From: Desulfobacter sp.
Lineage (GTDB): Bacteria; Desulfobacterota; Desulfobacteria; Desulfobacterales; Desulfobacteraceae
NCBI GenBank assembly: GCA_028768545.1
Contig: CP054838.1
Span: 3,025,001 to 3,089,000 of the forward strand
DNA length: 64,000 nucleotides
Direction of reading: 5' to 3'
Below the pieces are notes generated by a model. That model was not told the DNA's origin. It saw only the letters and a program-made list of their open reading frames with translations, and did not search any database. Positions within the stretch are counted from its first letter, which is position 1; every line of letters begins with the position of its first letter. A program made the position numbers and the translations under genes. Shown here piece after piece: positions 27,035-34,981 of the stretch.

Positions 27035-27280
27035 TTATCCTCCGCCCACCGGGGGGAAAAGCCCCACACGGTCTCCTCGGCAAAGTGTTTGGTCTGCCGA
27101 AGCTTTTTTCCCATTGATAAAAATCAGCTTTACCGTATCCGGATCAATCCCAAGATCGAAAATCAGATCAGATATTGTACTCCCCTTTTCAACATTGTGA
27201 GGACCGCTGCCCCGGGGATGATATTTGGCCAGGGTAACAAAAAGCTTGAGATCTATTTGAATCATTTGATGCGCGTCCAT
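27035..27280 (-). CDS. MoaD/ThiS-family sulfur-carrier protein
   Basis: An 81-residue beta-grasp protein ending FPPVGGG, the C-terminal di-glycine tail that is adenylated and thiolated by an E1-like partner. The body shows KLFVTLAKYHPRG, a hydrophobic GSTISDLIFDLGI helix and VKLIFINGKKA, standard for the family. The ATG at 27280 is used; an ATG five codons later is also possible. First gene of the MoaD-E1-sirtuin-HIT operon. Confidence 0.88.
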   Translation of the reverse strand: MDAHQMIQIDLKLFVTLAKYHPRGSGPHNVEKGSTISDLIFDLGIDPDTVKLIFINGKKASADQTLCRGDRVGLFPPVGGG

Positions 27281-27497
27281 ACAGATTTTCCAAATCCTAA
27301 ATTAAACGATTTAACCTAAACCCGATATTTTATCACCAGGCGCAATGCCAAAGGGCCATTAAGGTCCAACCCCTTAAAAATCCTGCCTGATTTTATAAGG
27401 CCGGGGTTTACACTTTTCCCCAAGGCTGATATTTATTGAACTTGAGTATAAGACAGATCCAATAATTTGTATATGATTTTAAGGCAGAAAAACATCC

Positions 27498-28064
27498 ATG
27501 AATGCAGCCAAAAACGATAGCCCAACTCCCAGAGGCCAAGAGAAATTAAGCACAGAACAGGTGGCCAAAAACCTGGCAAACTTTGCCATTGACCGGACAG
27601 ATTTAAAAGAGTTGATTCTGGCCCTGCCCCAAGAGACAAGCCTGAATAAAACCACCCTGGAATATGAGCTTGGCATACTCAAAATATTGAGTGTCGGATG
27701 GGGCATTGCCTTTTACATGGCAGCCACAGATAAGAACAAACCCGCCTTAACCGAATCCTATTGGGCAATGATCCAGGAAATTTCCCAGAATATTTCCACC
27801 CTTACCCAAACCACAACCGGTACCCAGGTTGACTATTTCGGTATTCTTAAACAACGGCTGGATTCTTATGTGGAACTCATGCAGACCAATCCTTCCCAGG
27901 CTACAGAACCCACGGCGGTCATGGGACCTGCATTTGCCCAGGCCTGCAAATGCCCCAACGACCCCATGGCGATTCTCACGGGAACCAAAATGTTTACCCT
28001 GACCTTAGGTGCTGTCAAAGAGTACCTAGCTGCCGTCAATATTAAAGAGATCACCATTCATTAA
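27498..28064 (+). CDS. Hypothetical protein of 188 residues
   Basis: Not recognised. The protein appears soluble and mostly helical, with QEKLSTEQVAKNLANFAIDR at the N-terminus, one moderately hydrophobic stretch (LGILKILSVGWGIAFYMAA, about residues 56-74) and a single Cys pair in QACKCPND. It is oriented away from the MoaD operon and ends 40 bp before IS6 copy C. Codon use matches the chromosomal genes, so it does not look foreign. Confidence 0.65.
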   Translation: MNAAKNDSPTPRGQEKLSTEQVAKNLANFAIDRTDLKELILALPQETSLNKTTLEYELGILKILSVGWGIAFYMAATDKNKPALTESYWAMIQEISQNISTLTQTTTGTQVDYFGILKQRLDSYVELMQTNPSQATEPTAVMGPAFAQACKCPNDPMAILTGTKMFTLTLGAVKEYLAAVNIKEITIH

Positions 28065-28104
28065 AATTAAAACCGACTGCCAATGAACCCATTAAAATAT
28101 TTAG

Positions 28105-28941
28105 GGTTCTGTTGCAAAAAATTATTAATGTCTGATACAAGTCCGTTTTGGCACTAATTTATTTGCAGAGAGATAGTATGAAAAATGAAAACCCTTTCAA
28201 GTGGCGTCATTATGAAAAAGAAATCATCCTGTTGAATGTTCGCTAGTATCTGAGATATCAACTGAGTTACAGGAATCTAGAAGAGATGATGCAAGAACGG
28301 GGCTTGTCTGTGGATCACAGTACCATTTACCGATGGGTTCAGCGCTATGCTCCTGAAATGGAAAAGCGAAGCAGGAAGTATCTGCGGCAATCAAATGATT
28401 CTTACCGTATTGATGAAACATATATCAAGGTGCGGGGGAAAATGAAGTATCTTTACCGAGCGGTCGATTCCCGTGGAAATACCATCGATTTTCTTCTTCG
28501 CAGCAGACGTAATATGGAATCTGCCAAACGATTTTTTAAAAAGATGCTGCGAGCTTCCAATAGCTCCAGACCTCGGGTTCTGAGTGTTGACGGAAATCCT
28601 GCATATCCTCCGGCAGTAAAGGCTTTGAAAGAAAAAAAGCTTCTGAATAAGGACTGTATCCTAAGACAGAATAAATATCTGAACAATATTATTGAGCAAG
28701 ACCACCGGTTTATCAAAAAGCTTGTCAGAGCTGGTATGGGGTTCAAGACATTTCATTCTGCCTGGCGGACGCTAAAAGGCTATGAAATTATAAACATGAT
28801 CAGAAAAGGACAAGTTAAAAATATCAGGAAGGGAGAAATTTTAAAGCAGAAAGAATTCGTCGAAAATCTGTTTTCTTATGCTGCGTAAATTTTACGCCTG
28901 AACGATCTCTTTGTCCTGGAAATATTTTTTGCAACAGAACC
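28105..28941 (+). mobile_element. Complete-length IS6-family insertion sequence (copy C, transposase broken)
   Basis: 837 bp with both termini. The right inner terminus reads ATATTTTTTGCAAC where the other copies have ATCTTTTTTGCAAC. Flanks ATATTTAG and CCCAGATA share nothing, so there is no target duplication. Its right flank is the tail of a cut gene. Confidence 0.92.
28178..28888 (+). pseudogene. IS6-family transposase with early nonsense codon (copy C)
   Basis: Nearly identical to the intact transposases, but codon 23 (Trp in NVRWYLRY) is TAG at 28244-28246. A second change replaces Met with Ile in EIINMIRK. A shorter frame from 28286 keeps the catalytic residues but loses the N-terminal recognition part. 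Confidence 0.88.
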
Positions 28942-29100
28942 CCCAGATATATTGCAACGGCAGGGGGTAAAATTCCCTTGCACAAAAGCAATGTTCAGTC
29001 CCATGAAAACTCGGATGTGATCCTTAAAAAACCCTGGAATGGCGAAGTTGTCAACTACCCTGATGCCGACCCCGAAATTTTTTCCTTTATGAAAAACTAA
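28942..29100 (+). pseudogene. C-terminal stump of a protein, possibly KamA-type radical-SAM aminomutase
   Basis: An open frame of 52 codons runs from the IS6 edge to a TAA at 29098-29100. It reads PRYIATAGGKIPLHKSN, then VILKKPWNGEVVNYPD. The GGKIPL motif followed by a short VIL..(N/W)GEVV.YPD strand pair resembles the end of lysine 2,3-aminomutase-like proteins, but the piece is short and the call is tentative. It has its own terminator, so it was the end of a real transcription unit. Confidence 0.35.
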
Positions 29101-29132
29101 AAATGAATTCTAAGACATAAAATATAGCCCCG

Positions 29133-29158
29133 GGGCAGCCTTAAATTTAAGGCTGCCC
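29133..29158 (+). terminator. Rho-independent terminator after the truncated gene
   Basis: The palindrome GGGCAGCCTTAA/TTAAGGCTGCCC is followed by TGTGTATTTTTT, a standard intrinsic terminator 33 bp after the stop of the stump. Confidence 0.8.
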
Positions 29159-29200
29159 TGTGTATTTTTTCATAACCCCCAACCCTTCAGGCAGGTATAG

Positions 29201-30349
29201 ATGACCTTGAAAATAATTGACTATATTCATGAAAACAAAGCAGGGCTTTTTCAGCTGTTGGAAGAACTGGTTCTGATCCAGAGCTACTCTCGAAACAAAA
29301 AAGGCGTAGACCGTGTAGGTGAACAGATTGCAAAACAGATGACCCAGATCGGTTTTTCCTGTGAATTCACCCAGGAAAAAGACCTTGGCAACACCCTCAT
29401 TGCAAGATCACCCAAAGCATCCGGTCAGCAGGGACAAGAGCAGATTCTAATCACAGGTCATATGGACACGGTCTTTCCCGAAGATACGTCATTTAACTGG
29501 TACAAGGAAAGTGACACCCAATGTTTCGGGCCGGGCGTGGCAGACATGAAAGGGGGACTTGTGGTGGGGATATTCGCCCTTAAGGCCCTTGTTCATTTAG
29601 GCTTGGCCAAAAATAAACCCATCACCTTTATATTCAACAGCGATGAAGAGATAGGCTCTCCGACCTCCAGGGAACTGATCAGAAAAGAGGCCCAAAAATC
29701 AAAACTTGGCCTTGTGCTTGAAGCCGGCGGGATGAACAATGAAATTGTCACCGGTCGAAAGGGTAACTTATCCGTTGATCTCACGGTCAAAGGCCAGGCC
29801 GGTCATGCGGCATTTGCAGGAAAAAACAAGGCCAGCGCCATCGTTGAATTGGCCCATAAAACCCTTGCCATTGAAGCCATTAATCAGCCTGAAAAAGGCA
29901 TTTCAGCCAATGTGGGTACCATCAACGGCGGCATCGGACCCAACACGGTTCCCGACCTGGCCAGAGCAGGCGTTGATTTCAGATTTCTCACTGACAAGGA
30001 TGCCCGCCAGGTCCAAGAGAACCTTGATCGGATTGTCCAGCATCAGAGGGTTCCCAATACCCGGTCCGAAATGAGGGTGGTGTCCAGCCGGCCGCCCATG
30101 CCCCAGACCCTGGCAAACCAGGACCTGTTCAAAACAATTGAAGGGCTGGCCCACACCCTTAAAACCCCGGTTATCCCTGAGCTTCGCCAGGGCGTATCAG
30201 ATGCCAATATCATTGCAAGCCAAGGCATCCCAGTGATCGACGGTCTAGGCCCCCAAGGGGAAAAAGACCATAGTGAAGACGAGTATATTAAAAAAGCCAG
30301 CCTCTGGGAACGAAGTATTTTATTTGCCACCATCCTCAACGCCCTCTAA
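29201..30349 (+). CDS. M20-family metallopeptidase (carboxypeptidase G2/ArgE-like)
   Basis: A 382-residue di-zinc amidohydrolase/peptidase. Metal ligands and catalytic residues are visible: GHMDTVFP (His and catalytic Asp), GPGVADMKGG (bridging Asp), SDEEIGS (general base Glu and ligand), and a His in EKDHSEDEYI at the end. The dimerisation lid domain is in the middle (VDLTVKGQAGHAAF). There is no signal peptide, so it is cytoplasmic. The substrate could be acyl-amino acids or glutamate conjugates. The ribosome site is weak. Single gene ending 23 bp before IS6 copy D. Confidence 0.9.
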   Translation: MTLKIIDYIHENKAGLFQLLEELVLIQSYSRNKKGVDRVGEQIAKQMTQIGFSCEFTQEKDLGNTLIARSPKASGQQGQEQILITGHMDTVFPEDTSFNWYKESDTQCFGPGVADMKGGLVVGIFALKALVHLGLAKNKPITFIFNSDEEIGSPTSRELIRKEAQKSKLGLVLEAGGMNNEIVTGRKGNLSVDLTVKGQAGHAAFAGKNKASAIVELAHKTLAIEAINQPEKGISANVGTINGGIGPNTVPDLARAGVDFRFLTDKDARQVQENLDRIVQHQRVPNTRSEMRVVSSRPPMPQTLANQDLFKTIEGLAHTLKTPVIPELRQGVSDANIIASQGIPVIDGLGPQGEKDHSEDEYIKKASLWERSILFATILNAL

Positions 30350-30371
30350 CCTGCCAATGGGTGCTTTTTTG

Positions 30372-31208
30372 GGTTCTGTTGCAAAAAAGATTTCCAGGAC
30401 AAAGAGATCGTTCAGGCGTAAAATTTACGCAGCATAAGAAAACAGATTTTCGACGAATTCTTTCTGCTTTAAAATTTCTCCCTTCCTGATATTTTTAACT
30501 TGTCCTTTTCTGATCATGTTCATAATTTCATAGCCTTTTAGCGTCCGCCAGGCAGAATGAAATGTCTTGAACCCCATACCAGCTCTGACAAGCTTTTTGA
30601 TAAACCGGTGGTCTTGCTCAATAATATTGTTCAGATATTTATTCTGTCTTAGGATACAGTCCTTATTCAGAAGCTTTTTTTCTTTCAAAGCCTTTACAGC
30701 CGGAGGATATGCAGGATTTCCGTCAACACTCAGAACCCGAGGTCTGGAGCTATTGGAAGCTCGCAGCATCTTTTTAAAAAATCGTTTGGCAGATTCCATA
30801 TTACGTCTGCTGCGAAGAAGAAAATCGATGGTATTTCCACGGGAATCGACCGCTCGGTAAAGATACTTCATTTTCCCCCGCACCTTGATATATGTTTCAT
30901 CAATACGGTAAGAATCATTTGATTGCCGCAGATACTTCCTGCTTCGCTTTTCCATTTCAGGAGCATAGCGCTGAACCCATCGGTAAATGGTACTGTGATC
31001 CACAGACAAGCCCCGTTCTTGCATCATCTCTTCCAGATTCCTGTAACTCAGTTGATATCTCAGATACCAGCGAACATTCAACAGGATGATTTCTTTTTCA
31101 TAATGACGCCACTTGAAAGGGTTTTCATTTTTCATACTATCTCTCTGCAAATAAATTAGTGCCAAAACGGACTTGTATCAGACATTAATAATTTTTTGCA
31201 ACAGAACC
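30372..31208 (-). mobile_element. Complete IS6-family insertion sequence (copy D)
   Basis: 837 bp, inverted relative to copies A-C. The left flank is CTTTTTTG; the right flank is the very first base of the IS256-family terminal repeat at 31209. There is no target duplication. Confidence 0.93.
30425..31135 (-). CDS. IS6-family transposase (copy D)
   Basis: 236 residues from ATG (246 from the upstream TTG). It matches copy B and has the full DDE triad (RIDETYI, SVDGNPAYP, IIEQDHRF). Intact. Confidence 0.93.
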   Translation of the reverse strand: MKNENPFKWRHYEKEIILLNVRWYLRYQLSYRNLEEMMQERGLSVDHSTIYRWVQRYAPEMEKRSRKYLRQSNDSYRIDETYIKVRGKMKYLYRAVDSRGNTIDFLLRSRRNMESAKRFFKKMLRASNSSRPRVLSVDGNPAYPPAVKALKEKKLLNKDCILRQNKYLNNIIEQDHRFIKKLVRAGMGFKTFHSAWRTLKGYEIMNMIRKGQVKNIRKGEILKQKEFVENLFSYAA

Positions 31209-32641
31209 CAGAATTCTGTGTCACGGTTTCGGTTCCCGGATCTGCCTCAGCGCCAGCGGAAGTAAAAGTCAGGTCCGAGAATGGGCCTTCAATCAGCCAC
31301 GTCGGAGGAGTTGATTTTTGCTGGAGTGGAGTTCCTGGAACCATCTTTTCCATCTGTAAATAAATCCCTATCAAATTCCCAGCTCTTTATCCAGCCGGCC
31401 TTCAAAGAAAATTGCCAACTGGGAAATTGTCAGTGACCAATTTTGAATCGGCATTGTCCATTTTTTACTGGCGTTCTGGATCCCCATGTAAAGCAGCTTT
31501 AACAGGCTGTCCTGGTTCGGGAATGATCCCTTTGTTTTGGTCAGTTTTCGAAACTGTCGATGCACAGCCTCAATGGTATTTGTGGTGTATATTATCCGTC
31601 GAATCTCTTCTGGATATTTAAAGAAATGACTGAGGCGTTCCCAGTTGTTCCGCCAGGATTTTATCACAATCGGGTATTTGTCATTCCATTTATTTTCCAA
31701 GATATCCAGTTCTTCTTCGGCCAGATCCTTATTGACCGCTTTATAAACACGTTTTAGATTTGCCATAAATTCTTTTTTATTTTTGGAACCAACGTATTTC
31801 AATGAATTTCGGATCTGGTGGACTACGCAGAGTTGAACTTCTGTGTCCGGGAATATGGTCTCAATGGCCTCGGGTAAACCTTTTAGACCATCAACACAGG
31901 CAATCAGGATATCTTTTACCCCTCGGTTTGAAAGGTCTGTTAACACCTGCAGCCAGAAGTTCGCACCCTCATTCTCGGATATGTACAGCCCAAGAATCTC
32001 TTTGCGGCCCTCGATATTCACCCCAAGAATTGTGTAAACGGCTTTGCTGCCGACCTTTCCGTTTTCTCGTACTTTATAATGTATGGCATCAAGCCATACG
32101 ATTGGGTACACATTTTCCAACGGCCTGGCCTGCCATTCTTTGACGGTATGGATGATTTTATCGGTAATGGTGCTCAGAGTGGCATTTGAAATCTCAAGTC
32201 CATAGATTTCCTGTAAATGGGAAGCCATATCATTATAACTCATGCCCAGGCCGTAAAGGGCTATTATCTTTCTTTCAATTTCATCGCTGAGCGTTGTCTG
32301 ATGTTTTTTGACGATCTGTGGAGAGAAGGTTCCGGCCCTGTCACGCGGGGTTTTTAGCTCAAATTTACCATCCAGGGATTTAATGGTCTTTTTGCTTTTT
32401 CCATTACGGCGGTTGGCAGAAACTTCCTGTCCGAGATGGGACTCCAACTCTCCTTCAAGAGCAGCTTCAGCAAGATTTTTGATTAATGATGTAAGGACGC
32501 CGCCCTTACCTGTGAAGGGTTTACCTTCCTGGATGCCTTTAAGGGCTTTTTGAAAATCAAATTCGGTGTTTTCTTCGGTCATGTCAGTTCTCCTTATTTA
32601 GCTGAGTATATCAGCTTTCATTCAACTGACACAGAATTTTG
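31209..32641 (-). mobile_element. Complete IS256-family insertion sequence
   Basis: About 1.43 kb bounded by CAGAATTCTGTGTCAC (31209) and its inverted partner CTGACACAGAATTTTG (ending 32641), a 16-bp repeat with two mismatches. It contains one transposase gene and a structured 3' region (31250-31330). It was inserted into an IS630-type transposase gene. Its other flank is now an IS6 copy, so a target duplication cannot be checked. Confidence 0.88.
31371..32582 (-). CDS. IS256-family (mutator-type) transposase
   Basis: A 403-residue DDE transposase. The N-terminal part contains SLIKNLAEAALEGELESHLG and the recognition region LKTPRDRAGTFSPQIVKK. Catalytic Asp residues are in VWLDAIHYKV and ACVDGLKGLP, and Glu in TTNTIEAVHRQFRK; the family signature QLCVVHQIRNSLKYV lies between. 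Full length with no internal stop, so probably functional. Confidence 0.95.
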   Translation of the reverse strand: MTEENTEFDFQKALKGIQEGKPFTGKGGVLTSLIKNLAEAALEGELESHLGQEVSANRRNGKSKKTIKSLDGKFELKTPRDRAGTFSPQIVKKHQTTLSDEIERKIIALYGLGMSYNDMASHLQEIYGLEISNATLSTITDKIIHTVKEWQARPLENVYPIVWLDAIHYKVRENGKVGSKAVYTILGVNIEGRKEILGLYISENEGANFWLQVLTDLSNRGVKDILIACVDGLKGLPEAIETIFPDTEVQLCVVHQIRNSLKYVGSKNKKEFMANLKRVYKAVNKDLAEEELDILENKWNDKYPIVIKSWRNNWERLSHFFKYPEEIRRIIYTTNTIEAVHRQFRKLTKTKGSFPNQDSLLKLLYMGIQNASKKWTMPIQNWSLTISQLAIFFEGRLDKELGI

Positions 32642-33190
32642 AACGCCCTCTAATCAAAGACGTTCGAGGGTGCTTTGTTCCTGCAATCAAACCATGAACA
32701 CGCTGCCCTTTGAGAGCATATCCCTAGCGACGGGTTGTATAAGGCGAAAAGCCGCTTTCATCAACATAAACAAACGTTTTGCAACGACGTACATAACGTT
32801 CACGAAGACGAAGATATGCCTTTCTTTTGCTGTCGCTTCGCTCCCTGTATCCCGTCATCTTTTTTTTCGAGTGATTCCGAGTTGTTTCATATTATACCAG
32901 ATACAGGCACGGGATACTCCGAAATGCTGCGCCCTTTCCGATTGTGTCATGTCATCATTTGTCTCCACATGGAGGCGCAAAGCTTCCAGATCCAAACTTC
33001 GTGGTCCTTTTGGACCGGGTTTCTTGTATGACAAACCATCTTCGGCAGACGTCCAGTTGTGAACACTTCCACGGGATACATTAAACTGACTGGCAGCTTC
33101 CGTCTTGCTTCCTCCATTTTCTACAAAATCTATAACGCGTTTGCGTAAATCTGATGAATATCTCATGGGGAAAATATAAGTTGTATAAAT
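32642..33190 (-). pseudogene. IS630-family element remnant (two-frame transposase)
   Basis: The first frame (33166 down to 32855) gives a 103-residue helix-turn-helix protein (RYSSDLRKRVIDFVENGGSK, then PGPKGPRSLDLEALR). At an A8G run on the minus strand (32859-32867) the -1 frame continues with RERYVRRCKTFVYVDESGFSPYTTRR, containing the catalytic Asp-Glu region of IS630 transposases. That second frame has a TAG at 32724-32726 and is cut by the IS256 element at 32641, so the last catalytic Glu is missing. The A8G site is typical of programmed frameshifting in this family. The right end of the element is not precisely defined. Confidence 0.75.
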
Positions 33191-33208
33191 CCTTGTTCAA
33201 GTAATTGT

Positions 33209-33514
33209 TTGCTCTGCTATATTCTTGAGAAGTCATCTATCCTCCAGCCCGAAAATTTTCCTGCCGAACTTTTTGCTTCACCAAAGGAGATTTTAACGGA
33301 ATCCATAAACTCTGAGCTAACACTCTCTCAAGTGCGAAACCAGGAAATGTCACGAATAGAGAGAATTTACCTTGATCAGCTATTGAAAAAGCATTTTGGA
33401 AAAATCAATATCACAGCAAAAGCGGCCGGTATAACAACAAGGCAATTACATAAACTGATGACCAAGCACAATTTAAAAAAAGAAGCCTACAAAACAAAAA
33501 AACTGCTGAGCTGA
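33209..33514 (+). pseudogene. C-terminal stump of a sigma-54-dependent activator
   Basis: The surviving 80-100 codons (SILQPENFPAEL, then RIYLDQLLKKHFGKINITAKAAGITTRQLHKLMTKH) match the linker and Fis-type DNA-binding helix-turn-helix of NtrC-family activators. The AAA+ domain is absent, lost at the junction with the IS630 remnant. It ends 2 bp before a truncated transporter frame. Confidence 0.65.
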
Positions 33515-33516
33515 TC

Positions 33517-33693
33517 ATGCGTGGAAACGGTCTGCAAATGTCTTTACTCGGCATTCGTGCGTCCATGGAAAATTTTAGTACCACAATAACAGGTTTTATG
33601 ATGTCCGGTTATTTTTTGGGCTTGATATTTGGTTGCAATTTTACGCCTTTATATGCTGATTTCTTTTGGTATAGTGGCCCCCAGTGTCAATAG
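33517..33693 (+). pseudogene. N-terminal stump of a major-facilitator transporter
   Basis: A 58-codon frame from ATG 33517 reads MRGNGLQMSLLGIRASMENF, then TGFMMSGYFLGLIFG. This is the first two helices of a YcaD-type MFS transporter, followed by unrelated residues and a stop. The rest of the gene is missing. Confidence 0.5.
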
Positions 33694-33742
33694 AGTTTTT
33701 TATTCAATTTAAGCGTTATCTTTAAAATTTCCCCGACAATTA

Positions 33743-33812
33743 GCGGAAGTGGAAGCCAGGCCCTGGAAATGGGCACCTCAAACATTGCCCGTCGGAAGGG
33801 GTTGGCTTCCGC
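33743..33812. repeat. Hairpin module related to the 3' region of the IS256 elements
   Basis: GGAAGCCA (33751-33758) pairs with TGGCTTCC (33803-33810), with inner CCC/GGG and GGGCA/TGCCC stems. The layout and spacing match hairpins inside the two IS256-family copies (16690-16745 and 31264-31319), with base-pair-preserving changes. The gap 33694-33915 holds this and the decayed start of the recombinase. Confidence 0.55.
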
Positions 33813-33915
33813 GACATGTTGCCGGAAGCGACAATGACCTTCAGGAGTTAACGGAACGGTATCTTGAATTACCCAGACTTAAAAACTGGACTATTACAAC
33901 GTATTGAAAGTGTAG

Positions 33916-34733
33916 TTGTCTTCTTTTAATTCCGTATTTGGTCCGCTGTTGGTAAAGGATCTAAAGCCCGTTGACCTGGAAAATTACCAGATTCGAAGAA
34001 AAGACCTGTGTAAATCTGATTCCTATATTGATCAGGAGATAGGGGCGGCCCGTGGGATGGTTAATAAAGCCTGGGACAATGACAAGGTATCTGGGGATGC
34101 CCTGAAACCTTTTAAAAAAATTACCAAATTATTGAAACGTGGCGGCAATGCCAGGGACAGGGCATTGAACATTGAGGAGTTTTTCCTTTTGGCAGACGCC
34201 CTACCCCTTCATGCCAGGAATATTTTCATCACAGGTTTTTTACGGGTATGCGCATGGGTGAAATTTTATCGTTAAAATGGGATCAGGTGAGCCTGAAGCA
34301 CCGCAGAATTGAACTTGAGGCCGACCAAACCAAAGACAATGAAAAACGGTTTGTTCCTATCCCTGACACCCTGTCTGAATGTCTGGTGAAAATTTCCAGG
34401 GCATTGCATGATGACCATGTTTTTCTATGCAAGAGAAAAGCCTTGAAAAGTATTCGGGCCAGCTTAAAAAAGGCCTGTGAGACTGTTGGGATTCCTTACA
34501 GCAGGAACACCAAAAATGGGATCACACCCCACGACCTGTGACACACCTTTAACACGTATATGAGAAAGGCCGGGGCTCATGATACCGTGACCATGGATAT
34601 CACCGGCCATTCCACCAGGGAAATGTTTGACAGGTATAATACAGTCGATGAAGTTGAAAAAGCCGAAGCTGTAAAAAGGATGGAATCTTTTTTGTTCGAT
34701 CCAAAAGAAAATGAAGAGACTAAAAAAGGGTAA
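33916..34733 (+). pseudogene. Tyrosine recombinase (phage-type integrase), inactivated
   Basis: The first frame has LVKDLKPVDLENYQIRRK (core-binding domain) and ARDRALNIEEFFLL. The frame is lost at a T6 run (34236-34241); with one more T it reads ITGFFTGMRMGEILSLKWDQ, the first catalytic-Arg box. The second frame ends at GITPHDL followed by TGA (34539-34541), exactly where the conserved Arg of the H-x-L-R-H box belongs. The rest (HTFNTYMRKAGAHDTVTMDI, then GHSTREMFDRYN with the Tyr nucleophile) is readable to a stop at 34731. Upstream residues YLELPRLKNW in another frame suggest further damage. It sits next to tRNA-Leu, a usual integration site. Confidence 0.82.
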
Positions 34734-34756
34734 CATTAAACTGGCTGATGTTACCC
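34728..34756 (+). terminator. Hairpin at the end of the recombinase remnant
   Basis: GGGTAACAT (34728-34736) pairs perfectly with ATGTTACCC (34748-34756) and overlaps the stop codon of the recombinase remnant. No long T run follows. Confidence 0.5.
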
Positions 34757-34764
34757 TAAAAGCA

Positions 34765-34800
34765 AAACGGGTAGTTAGGATGTTTCCTAACTACCCGTTT
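34765..34800 (-). terminator. Terminator of tRNA-Leu
   Basis: AAACGGGTAGTTAGG (34765-34779) and CCTAACTACCCGTTT (34786-34800) form a perfect 15-bp stem directly after the tRNA 3' end, followed on the minus strand by TGCTTTT. Confidence 0.75.
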
Positions 34801-34807
34801 CTATTAT

Positions 34808-34892
34808 TGGTACCGAAGAGAGGACTTGAACCTCCACGCCTCGCGGCACTAGATCCTAAGTCTAGCGTGTCTACCAATTCCACCACTTCGGC
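34808..34892 (-). tRNA. tRNA-Leu (anticodon UAG)
   Basis: The 85-nt minus-strand gene includes an encoded CCA (34808-34810). The acceptor stem is GCCGAAG/CTTCGGT. The anticodon arm CTAGA-CTTAGGA-TCTAG gives UAG (34856-34858). A long variable arm and the T-loop GTTCAAGTC are present. It decodes CUN leucine codons. Confidence 0.95.
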
Positions 34893-34981
34893 TTTGGAAT
34901 CTGTTTTAAATCTTGGATTTAAAAGATCGGCAACTTATCTACATTTATTCTCTTCATAAATCAAGCATTTTTTATCAGTAG

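Noticed and set aside
32641..32672. Pseudoknot-like order GAACG-CCCTC ... CGTTC-GAGGG
   Set aside because: It lies within the decayed IS630 coding region (reads as transposase codons), so it is probably coincidence.
33743..33812. Hairpin module as an integron attC site beside an integrase
   Set aside because: The R' and R'' consensus (GTTRRRY/RYYYAAC) is not met, and the recombinase is phage-type without the IntI-specific insert.
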